Positions 52,141-61,787 of a stretch of 64,000 bases of DNA are shown here, one piece after another; the first letter of the stretch is position 1; the number at the start of each line of letters is the position of its first letter. The stretch spans positions 26,570,956 to 26,634,955 of the forward strand of contig CM055269.1 in assembly GCA_029237695.1 (NCBI GenBank). Direction: 5' to 3'. The notes under the pieces are model-generated. The model was not told the DNA's origin and did not search any database. It saw nothing but the letters and a program-made list of their open reading frames with translations. This stretch comes from Conchocele bisecta. Lineage: Eukaryota; Mollusca; Bivalvia; Lucinida; Thyasiridae. The position numbers were made by a program, and so were the translations under genes.

Positions 52141-52433
52141 GTTTGTAAATGTAGGCGTGTCGGAAGGAGCTGATGTTGGGGCCACGATGCCCCCTCGTAA
52201 AAAATGGTTAATGACACGCGAGCGCGACACAGGTCACTAATTCATCTGCCGAAAGTTGCATAAGTAACCAGTTCAAAGGATTTTTTTGCAGCAACATTTC
52301 ATGATTTGGAGAACAATATTTAAAGGCTAAAGACTTTTGAAAAACAAATACTGTGGCTGCTGCGTCAAAATATTGGGCTGCGATGCCTCTGTAAATGTTG
52401 ATATCGATCTGTGAATTGGCATCACACATAAAA

Positions 52434-52680
52434 TGTGGCTGGGACTGGAGAAATGGGTTTATTGGTTTTGCGACCAGTGCAGATCCAGATCAGCCTGTGC
52501 ATTCGCACAGTCTGATCAGGATCTGCACTGTTCGCCATTCCATCAATGAAACACCCGCCATGCTTCTAACAAGCAATATAGATCGTTTTCAGGCTACATG
52601 AGTGTGCTATTTGATCACGATCTTCACTGGTCACAAATTCCATAAGCCCCATTTCTCCAGTCACTGACACAAATGAGTTA
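52434..52680. mobile_element. Family E palindromic MITE, best copy
   Basis: TGGCTGGGACTGGAGAAATG to CCCATTTCTCCAGTCACTGA. Inner GATCCAGATCAGCCTGTGCA and GTCTGATCAGGATCTGCACT blocks are both intact. Confidence 0.85.
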
Positions 52681-52689
52681 AGTGCCCCC

Positions 52690-53275
52690 CATACACCCAC
52701 ATATATGCTGCTGAATGCATTAGTCTACAAGACTGTCCAAATGACCGTTAACAACATACATTTAGTGAGAAATAAGAAAAAGTGTTAGTTTTTCCATGGG
52801 AAAAATCTTGTATCTTCAGCATGAAATGCATTTAATTTACTAGTTACATCTGGATTAACGAGCTTCTGAAAATATGTTGACCTAGATCTTATGACACACA
52901 TAATAACACAACAAAATCTGATCTCTGTACACCATGAATATCAATTGTCTAAAATATGTTATCAGTAGCTGTATGCGTAGGTATTATAAGCGGTGGTATT
53001 TGTGTCAATGAGCTTGTAATCGCTCGAATGGAGAAGCAATTATTGTGAGGTTTGTCAATAAAGATGGGTTTATTTCAGATAGTTTTCATTTGTACCGCAT
53101 GCACGCTGTACAGCTTGTCATTTTCTAATTGTGAAAAGTTTGTTTGCCATTCAGGCAAGATAAAAGTAACTATATGAGGAATATTAAATAAAATATATAT
53201 ACCGCATAAAATATATATACCGCTTAAAATATATATACCGCTTAAAATACAACTTATGTGAAATGTAGTAGGGTT
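52690..53275. other. No gene seen; short AT repeat
   Basis: Only an AAAATATATATACCGCTT triplication at about 53195-53250 and a family K fragment near 52740-52830. Confidence 0.5.
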
Positions 53276-53505
53276 TAATGTTCACTAAATTTGCACAACT
53301 AAAATGTTAATGTTCGTAAGTGCAAATTTAGGATCGTCTGGAAATTTCAATTTATGGATTTACATTTATTGAACATAGGCTGCTCAATAAATGTAAATCC
53401 AATAATTGTTTACAAGAAAACATTGTTCATGTGTGATTTACAGACTATCATAATTTTGCACTTACAAACATTTTAGTCATACAAAGTTTAGTGAAACAGC
53501 CCCCT
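53276..53505. mobile_element. Family H hairpin MITE
   Basis: GTTCACTAAATTTGCACAAC to ACAAAGTTTAGTGAAACAGC; central GAACATAGGCTGCTCAATAA hairpin. Confidence 0.78.
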
Positions 53506-53706
53506 GTAACAGGTCAAATAGTGATGACCTCCTACTGCATGAAATTAGTTGTTCATTTTGAGAATGGGGATTGATTGAACCCATAACCTCCAATATTGAA
53601 GTCCAATGTTTTAAATGTACCGCTGGCTATATAGGCTATGAACCTATCCCTACCACATAATCCGAGAGACATCATACTTGTATATCTCTTGAAGTTTCAG
53701 TTGCCT

Positions 53707-53995
53707 GGGGACCGTTTCACTAAACTTTGTACGACTAAAATATTTGTAAGTGCAAATTTATGATCGTCTGGAAATTTAAATTGATGTATTTACATTTATT
53801 GAGCATATGTAATATTTAAATACATCATACTTGTGGACAAATGCCATACATCCACACTGCCCTTAATATGACCTTTTGACCTTCATAAATGTGCTTGTGA
53901 ATACTTATCACTTTGGTTACTTAACTTTGCCACAGTTTCTCCAATCTGCCATCGGGGCATTCGTGTGCCGACCGGCCACATGCATTTCTTGTCTT
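53707..53995. repeat. Family H half, then arm of the 26374 element
   Basis: GGGGACCGTTTCACTAAACT to TTTACATTTATTGAGCATAT. Then, from 53860, TTGACCTTCATAAATGTGCT to GCCGACCGGCCACATGCATT. Confidence 0.72.
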
Positions 53996-54037
53996 GGCAT
54001 ATCTTGTCTTCATAGGGTACTTTAATTTGCTACCAGC

Positions 54038-54243
54038 ACCCTCACACCCATAAGTAACTGGACTGGACTAGAATGTTAATATTTAGACTATCTAATTAAT
54101 CGGAATATGTTTAATTTTGTAAACATCTGAAAATACGTACAAACAGTGCAGATCCAGATGAGACGGCTCGTTGCGAGCCGGCTCATCTGGAAATGCACTG
54201 TTTGCAAATATTGGCATTGTGGCCTGTATAGTGTTGAGAGGTG
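54038..54243. mobile_element. Family D MITE, tips eroded
   Basis: CACACCCATAAGTAACTGGA to GGCCTGTATAGTGTTGAGAG with a GATGAGACGGCTCGTTGCGA stem. Confidence 0.75.
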
Positions 54244-55047
54244 ATCAGCTGCTTGATACACATCCCCCTGAAGGATCTCGTGTAATTGGTTGTCATACAA
54301 ACAGGTATGACAGATTGGTTTATCGAGTTCTTGACAAGGTGTGTCTTAATCATTATCTGTGTCTACCTGCAACTGGCATGCAAGCAAAACCCTTAACTTT
54401 GAAGATATACCAGTATTCTATTTTCTAAATTTGCTACATTTAATGCTATTTTATGCACCCCGGTCTTTGTCGATCTGGTAGGCATATACTGTTTGGACTA
54501 TCTGTCTGTGGTTCCGGTTTAGAAGTTTGCCAGAGTTTCTCAAATCCTTCACAGTGAGATGATCATCATTTGTCCTTGTTTGCCATTTGATAGACTTCAC
54601 AGATGTGTGCACGATGGGAGGATATCATATTTTCAATGCTGACCCCATGCTGATACCTGGTGTATCCCTGTCCACATATATAAAAGAGATCAATTTTGAT
54701 CTTCATCCCATAGTATGTATCTGCTAGATTACCAGATGTCGCTCATGTAATACACATGGTATGGCTGGCATTGGACATACTGACAATTGATGACTAATTG
54801 ATGACTAATTGCAATCTATTCACCTTTTCTGCAGTCAGTCATAATTTATCTTGTTTACGTTGCATATTCCAGGGTGGTGCCTAGATCGAGCTCGGGAGAC
54901 TTTTTCCCACAACAGCACATGTCCCTTACCTTTTATGACACTCCCTACTATGTTCAATGCCAAAGGGGCCCCAAGCCCTGACATTTCACCGTTGGATCCG
55001 AGACCTTGATAAAACACTGATATTCAATTAGGCCATGCCATTATTTT
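54244..55047. other. No gene or repeat recognised
   Basis: Short open frames only, none with a motif. Confidence 0.45.
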
Positions 55048-55430
55048 TCTCTGTTAAGGGTCCACCCAGATGGCCAAAACCTACCTACGTATCCGGTAAA
55101 AACAAACAAGGTATTGAAGAAAACAAACAATGAAAATTTATGTTAAAAACTTCCTCAACCCTTTGCAAAGGGTTGAGGAAGTTTTTAGCATAAATTTAAA
55201 TTTCCGCCAGCTAACTTTAGAAAAAAATAAGAAGAAAATACTCTAATTAATTAAAGTTGTTAAGTGAACATTCATGAACGTATATAAAACATGCACAAGT
55301 CCCCAATCAGTTTTCATATTACTTTACCAGTAAATAGTGTCAAATAGCATACAGCATTAGTTAGTTTTTTCACAGAACCACTCTCAAAAGTCAAAACCTA
55401 CCAGCACGCGGACGCTTAACAGAGAAAGAA
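55048..55430. mobile_element. TIR element, TTCTCTGTTAAGNGTCC ends
   Basis: TTTCTCTGTTAAGGGTCC on the left and GGACGCTTAACAGAGAAA on the right, each with CAAAACCTACC nearby. An inner hairpin at about 55130-55205 pairs AAACTTCCTCAACCCTTTGC with its complement. Confidence 0.75.
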
Positions 55431-56354
55431 CTTTGTAATGCCTTAAACTAGAGCAGCAAGCAATCATCAAAACTTGGAAGTCTGCATGAATTTGATTTTG
55501 GTATTTTATGACAACATAATTATGGTGTCATACTCGGCATGCCACAGGTTTCAGGTGGTTATGCCATGGAAAATTCTTGAATATAACAGTCGGGATCTAC
55601 ACTGGCTGCATACATTTTCTAAACAGTTTGTGTCAAACGATTGCCCATGAAGACATATAATCTCACAGGGAGAGCAGACATGGCCCAGATAATATCTGTG
55701 CTGGAACATTTAACTTGCCAGGATTATTCTCTTTTCACAAGGAAAATATGCATATTATAACTATTCTAAGATCGTCTTGCTCGACTCTAAAATCTAAAAT
55801 AGGCTACATTTTTGGTAAAATAAATGAGATAAAAACAGCTAAAACTGTCTGCTTGTCTGGAGTTGTGAACTATTTTTGAGCTGTGAAGGAATGCATTTTA
55901 TTTTATGTAAATTAGACGCCAGGTATTTATCATGTCAATGTTACTTTAATAAAACATGTGTTGGCGTAGGCAGGATTTATTTAGAGATTGATAAGAGGTA
56001 CCTTTCTCGGACAAGTTTCTCTTTTTAGATGTTGTGGGCTCATTATATAAGTGTAGGGATATTCTGCAGTCGGGTTCAGTAAAACACAGCCATAGTAAAC
56101 ACACTGAGGTCTGCAGAGTATTCAGTTTAGAGAGGTTCCGCTGTAATTCATGTATATGTGCACTCGGAGACAATTGTTTGTGTTTTGTAATCATAAACAG
56201 GCATTGTTGTTCAAGATAAATTACTGTGGAACACACACAAAACACACTGAGGTTCCATTCACTGTGATTCTGGATTTAGAACACGCAGCGACAAATTGCA
56301 ATCGCGAACAGACATTATTATTGAGATAAATATTAGTTAAGCGTAAATTACAAT
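55431..56354. other. No gene recognised
   Basis: A possible pogo-like remnant (GTTTAGAGAGGTTCCGCTGT) lies at about 56125-56145; otherwise unique sequence. Confidence 0.45.
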
Positions 56355-56903
56355 TAGCCGATTTCACCAACATTGCAAAGTATACTTATCTAGCAAAGTA
56401 TAGTTTGAGGGAGAAATTTTCAATTTAAGGGTAAATTTATTATTTTTTATTATACTGAATTTATTACATTATCACAGCCATTTTGGCTGTGATAATGTAA
56501 TAAATTCAGTATAATAATTCTGCATACTTTTAATCATCAAATATATGCAGTCGTTCGTTCTATATCACATAATGCATTTCGGGAAAAATAAATGAGTACT
56601 CCCTCAAAGTATACTTTGCTAGAAAAGTATACTTTGCAATGTTCGCGAAATAAGCTACAGGGGGCCGTTTCACTAAACTTCGTACGACTAAAATGTTCGT
56701 AAGTGCAAAATTATGATAGTCTGTAAATTTCACATTAACATTGTTTTCTTGTAAATAATTATTGGATTTACATTTATTGAGCATAGGCTGCATATGCAGC
56801 CTATGCTCAATAAATGTAAATCCATAAATCAAAATTTACAGATGATCTTAAATTTGCACTTACGAACATTTTAGTCGTAAGAAGTTTAGTGAAACGGGCC
56901 CCA
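56355..56903. mobile_element. Family G MITE followed directly by family H MITE
   Basis: Family G runs 56355-56658 (TAGCCGATTTCACCAACATT to AATAAGCTAC). Family H runs 56661-56903 (GGGGCCGTTTCACTAAACTT to AAGTTTAGTGAAACGGGCCC). Both stems are complete. Confidence 0.87.
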
Positions 56904-57123
56904 GGTGTCCAGTTTAGAGATTTCACTGGATATTACGCTGGATGTTCAAGGTGACCACATGTGTACTGCGACCCTGTAGTTATAGTGTTACCTGATACAC
57001 CAAACCAGGACTGTTTGGTGTCTTTTGTCAGGTGTAACACGTACTATATCTTTGACATGCATTGTTGGGTTTTCTATATTCCTGATTTGGGTGTCGGCCA
57101 GCTAAATTCCTATGCATTCATAT

Positions 57124-58280
57124 TTAACCCTTAGAATGCTGGGAACGAAAACTGTCGTCTGCTGTTGTTTCTTGTTTTGTATTTTCTCTAAATAAAAAAC
57201 ATGGTTTGGCAGCATTTTAGAATCATTATGTCTACTCCATGAATGGGGAGACATATTGGTTTTGGCTTGGTTGTCCGTCCGTCCGGACATCCGGACGTCC
57301 GTCCGTCCGGGCACACATTAGGGTACTTATGTGGCTACAACCACAGGGTTATGGACTTAGTAAAGGATAGGGTTGGTTACAATTAGCCACCTAACAAATC
57401 CTTTTATGTGGCTAAAAATCGTTTTATGTGGCTAATATTTAACATGTGATAAGCCACATAAGTATCCATTTGTAAGAACGTCCGTCCGTCCGTCCGTCCG
57501 TCCGTCCGTCCGTCTGTCCGTCACAAAATTTGTGTCGTGCATATCTCCAAAAGTATTTGAGTTACAGTCGTGAAACTTTACAGGAATACTGGTCATCGTG
57601 TGAAGTTGCGCACCTGGGGTTTTAGATGCGGATTCATCCAGTATTCACGGAGTTATGGCCCTTGACTTAGCGAAAATTGGGGATTTTCAACTTGTGTCGC
57701 GCGTATCTCCAAATGTATTTCAGTTAAGAGTCGTGAAACTTTACAGGAATACTGGTCATCGTGTGAAGTTGCGCACCTGGGGTTTTAGATGCGGATTCAT
57801 CCAGTATTCACAGAGTTATGGCCCTTGACTTAGTGAAAAGTGGGGATTTTCAACTTGTGTCGCGCGTATCTCCAAAAGTATTTCAGTTAGTCGCGAAACT
57901 TTACAGGGATACTGGTCATCGTGTGAAGTTGCGCACCTGGGGTTTTAGATGCGGATTCATCCTGTATTCACGGAGTTATGGCCCTTGACTTAGTGAAAAG
58001 TGGGGATATTCAACTTGTGTTGCGCATATCTTCAAAATTATGCAGAAAATACAAGGTAGCTACATATATGCTGTTGCTGCCTTAAATTCTACTTTTCCAA
58101 GTCCTAATAACATGCAGTGGTGGTATTGGGGGAGACGTATGTTTTTGTCTGAAAAACAATCCTCTAGTTTCCCTTGGAAATGATTCTAAAGTGCTGTCAA
58201 AGCATGTTTTTGAGAAGAAAAATGGAAAATAAAAAATAAACAGCAGACAACAAATTTTAATTCAGCACTGTAAGAGTTAA
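57124..58280. mobile_element. Family A MITE split by a 930-bp insertion
   Basis: TTAACCCTTAGAATGCTGGG to TTTTAGAATCATT (57124-57228), then continuing at TTGGAAATGATTCTAAAGTG to GCACTGTAAGAGTTAA (58160-58280). The halves are one element cut at the stem tip. Confidence 0.88.
57229..58158. repeat. GTCC-rich element with three units of about 160-163 bp
   Basis: Starts with a stem-loop (ATGTCTACTCC..GGGGAGACAT) then ATTGGTTTTGG and GTCC runs. A TGTGGCT hairpin sits in the GTCC run (57313-57475). Three units follow: GGTCATCGTGTGAAGTTGCG at 57591, 57754 and 57914. The right edge, GGGGGAGACGTATGTTTTTG, resembles the left. Confidence 0.85.
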
Positions 58281-58421
58281 GTAGACATTGTTATAAAATA
58301 GACAAAGTTTTATTTCTAACCAGTGTGGACTGTTAGCTGTTATTAGACTGAGACTGATCATTTTTCCTGATTGTTCCACCAAATTTTACGTAAAATATTT
58401 TCATAAAAAGTATGGTAGTAA

Positions 58422-58875
58422 TTAACCCTTTCAACACCACAGACCTCTATAGAGACAATGTTTGCAAACAGTGCAGATTCAGATGAGCCGGCTCGTAACA
58501 AGCCGTCTCATCAGGATCTCCACTGTTTGTTAATAATTTTAAACGTCGTACAGATTACCCTTTTAGAAGAATGGGATAATTTGAATGAACAAAATTAATG
58601 AAATAGCGTGAAACATTGGCATGGAACATCCTATTAAGTTACTTGGTGTTGAAAGGGTTAATACTGTTAACCCTTTGAACCCGAAAGCCCGCTATATGCA
58701 AACAGTGCAGATCCAGATGAGCTGGCTCGTAACGAGCCGTCTCATCAGGATCTGCACTGTTTGAAAGTAATTTTCATATTTTTGAGAACAAAAAATATCC
58801 CCTTTTTATAAATGGAATAGTCTGAAACATTGGCATGGAACATCCTATTAAGTTACTTGGTGTTGAAAGGGTTAA
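58422..58875. mobile_element. Two family D MITEs in tandem
   Basis: TTAA 58422-58425 to 58658-58661 and TTAA 58667-58670 to 58872-58875. Both have the GATGAGCYGGCTCGTAACNA stem and identical right tips (GGCATGGAACATCCTATTAA). Only five bases separate them. Confidence 0.88.
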
Positions 58876-58934
58876 TAATGTGAATATTGAGTATCATGTC
58901 CAAATCTGATCTGATAGGGGAGAAATTCTCCCAT

Positions 58935-59266
58935 CAGAGCTGTAGATAATGTGCCTATTGGCGTATTTTACGCACTTATTTAGCAGAATACGCATTGATT
59001 ACCAAAATTGGGAGTACAAAATACTCACAGCAATGTGAAAATACACATTGATTTTCAAATTGAGTTTGTAATAAAGTTGAAAATTCACTTATTTGAGCTG
59101 CAAAAAGCAAACGCTGTTTGCTTTTTGCAGCTCAAAGAAGTGAATTTTATTTTTTATCATTTAATAATGAAGAAAATCAATAAGACATTTGTAAAAGTGA
59201 AATACGCATTGAATTTGAAATTGGGTGTATAATACTCTTTAGATACAAAACTTATCTGGAGGTCTG
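58935..59266. mobile_element. hAT-like family J element
   Basis: CAGAGCTGTAGATAATGTGC to AACTTATCTGGAGGTCTG with a CAAAAAGCAAACGCTG hairpin inside. Confidence 0.7.
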
Positions 59267-60089
59267 TCCCATGGCGTGGCTGTTCTCATGAGCCGGCCCA
59301 TTTACTACCATTGAAAACGCAAAGATAAGTGTAAACATTTGGATACGTACATTTATATTTACATTCTTGCGGGATTGATCATGTAATTTTGATTTATGAA
59401 TATGGATTATATAAGACTGCAACAGTTTGGTATTTCATTTAATGCTTCTTTTCCTGACTGTTTAACAGGTATTTATGTAATGTTTATGTGTATGATTAAG
59501 ATTGCCTATGGCCCATTTCAATAAACTGACAGTGCATATATAGCCTAATTATTTGTGGTGATCATTTGTTTGGAATTTGATCTGATTTCATATTGAGTGA
59601 CTTTGTTAAATTAATTAATAATGAAGAAATGAGCAGGTTAAAATATAAATGCTGAATTAAATTTGTATTTTTCTAGAGCTTCACTCTGATTGTAATTTTG
59701 TAAACCCTCCCTTACTGGCACACCTATATAATATCAGATATTACACGGTTTTGATAAATTTGGAGCCATCAATCCCTTGAATTATGATATTTGAAGTTTT
59801 AAAAAAGTTGTGAGCTACATATACCGGTAATGCATTAAGAACAAATTAAGCCAACGTCACACTTTCCTAGCTGCCATTTTCTGTGTGCCGACATATTCTG
59901 ATAACACTGGAACAAGATCTTGTCACTGGTCTCAAGTTTCCTTGGGCGTGTACATTAAATGTAATGCAATATTCCATGCAGTCTACCTTTGGCTATACAT
60001 GTACTTACAAATATCTTTGTTCAGTATGTCTATTTAATGACCGCCCCATTAAGTATGTATCCGTGCCGGGAATCACATCTGGAGCCACT
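59267..60089. other. No gene or repeat recognised
   Basis: AT-rich unique sequence. Confidence 0.45.
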
Positions 60090-60790
60090 GGGTGGCAGGT
60101 GGGAGCACGCGATGGGTAATTTAACGATCGGGGTTCATCCTTACCGAAATCCTGACTGGAGACCAGTAGCCTATTTCATCAACATTGCAAAGTATACTTT
60201 AGTAGCAAAGTATACTTTGAGGGAGAAATTTTCAATTTTTTTAAAAATTTATTAATTTTTATTATACTGAATTTATTACATTATCACAGCCATTTAATGG
60301 CTGTGATAATGTAATAAATTCAGTATAATAATTCTGCATACTTTTAATCATGAAATATATGCATTTGTTAGTTCTATATGAAATAATGCATTTCAGGAAA
60401 AATAAATGATTACTCCCTCAAAGTATACTTTGCTAGTAAAGTATACTTTGCAATGTTGATGAAATCGGCTACTGGTTTGGCCCTCACATACGTTTTTGGC
60501 ATTTTGTACGTGACAGTTGAATCTGGTTATACCCCTTATGTGAGTATTACGATATTCGTAATCATATTTTAGGGGAAGGGGCCAAATGACTTGGTGTGGT
60601 ATGGACATGGCACCAGGTCAGGTTATTCTAATTTCAGGGCTGAATATATTTTATCTCAATGTAAATATTCCGTTCTGATTTTGGGATTTTCCCCCCAATG
60701 CAGCAGGTTAAAATGGGATCGAACCCGTTTGCCCGGCCTTACATGACCTTAGCTGTTGATAGGCCGTTAAACACTAATAAACAAACAAAC
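60090..60790 (+). mobile_element. SINE copy split by a family G MITE
   Basis: GGGTGGCAGGTGGGAGCACG to GACTGGAGACC, then family G (60165-60473, AGTAGCCTATTTCATCAACA to GAAATCGGCTACT), then GGTTTGGCCCTCACATACG to an AAACAAACAAAC tail. Here the SINE is on the plus strand. Confidence 0.85.
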
Positions 60791-60869
60791 ACCTGGAGCC
60801 AAGTGGTGTCCATTTCTTTGTTACTGTACCACATAGGACCAACAAACTTTCACAGCTTCATAACCATAA

Positions 60870-61168
60870 CAATATTTTATGGAATTTCATCAAACAAACA
60901 ATTTTGGAGAGGGTGACTTTTTTGTTATTGGTGAAAATGTACTAAAATTTAAATATTTAAATGTATTGGCAAAACGTGTAGATCCAGATAAGCCAGCTCG
61001 TGACAAGCCGTCTCATCAGGTTCTACAAGTAATTATCTTCTCTTTTTTTTTAACAAACACCCCCTTATCATAAATGGACTAGTCTGAAAATTATTTGATG
61101 ATGATTGGATTGGTCGGAAAATTGATATATCAAAATCCTTTCCAGTTACTTAAGTGTGAACGTGTTAA
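60870..61168. mobile_element. 29930-type fragment and family D MITE
   Basis: TATGGAATTTCATCAAACAA to about 60955, then family D with a GATAAGCCAGCTCGTGACAA stem ending GTGTTAAC (TTAA 61165-61168). Confidence 0.75.
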
Positions 61169-61372
61169 CTGTGTGTGTTCTGAACGCTGTTAGCCGACCT
61201 ACATCCAATGAGTTAGTCTATATCAACATAATTAGGTGGCAATTAATTAGCTGAACTACTAAGCAAATTTGCACAGTATACAAGTTTGTGACCTCATTAG
61301 CACAGTTAACATAGAAGTTTGCATCATATTCCCGTCTTATCGATATGAAGCAATTTGAGGGATGATAAAACT

Positions 61373-61703
61373 TCGGAGCTCCAGATAAGCTGTGTATTTG
61401 CTTAAATACACAAATAAAATTGCCAAAAACCCAGAAGTATATATAGTGAGTATCAAAAAGCAATACAAAATTGTGGTACCTTTATCATGCTGCAGAAAAC
61501 TATAAACCGACCACAGATATAGCATGTTTTTCTTATTTTTCCGTGAAAACAAATCTTGGTATTTCATTAGAATTGTCTCCAATGTCAAGACATGTTTTCA
61601 TTTAGAAGCAAACTATTCAATAATTGCTGTCTGCTGATATGTAAACAGCAGGTGATTTGATTTTACCAAATTAAAATTTACTAATTCCTTATCTGGAGCA
61701 CTG
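61373..61703. mobile_element. hAT-like family J element, reverse orientation
   Basis: GGAGCTCCAGATAAGCTGTG to CCTTATCTGGAGCACTG; same interior as 26844-27220. Confidence 0.78.
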
Positions 61704-61787
61704 AAACTTTTCTCGTGGTGTCGTGGGTGAGACATCTTACTCAATTAAGCAGTCAGCTGGGCATGTTTCATGCAATTTTAAACTACC

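Noticed and set aside
54171..54428. 85-aa plus-strand open frame
   Set aside because: Begins in the family D hairpin and has no domain.
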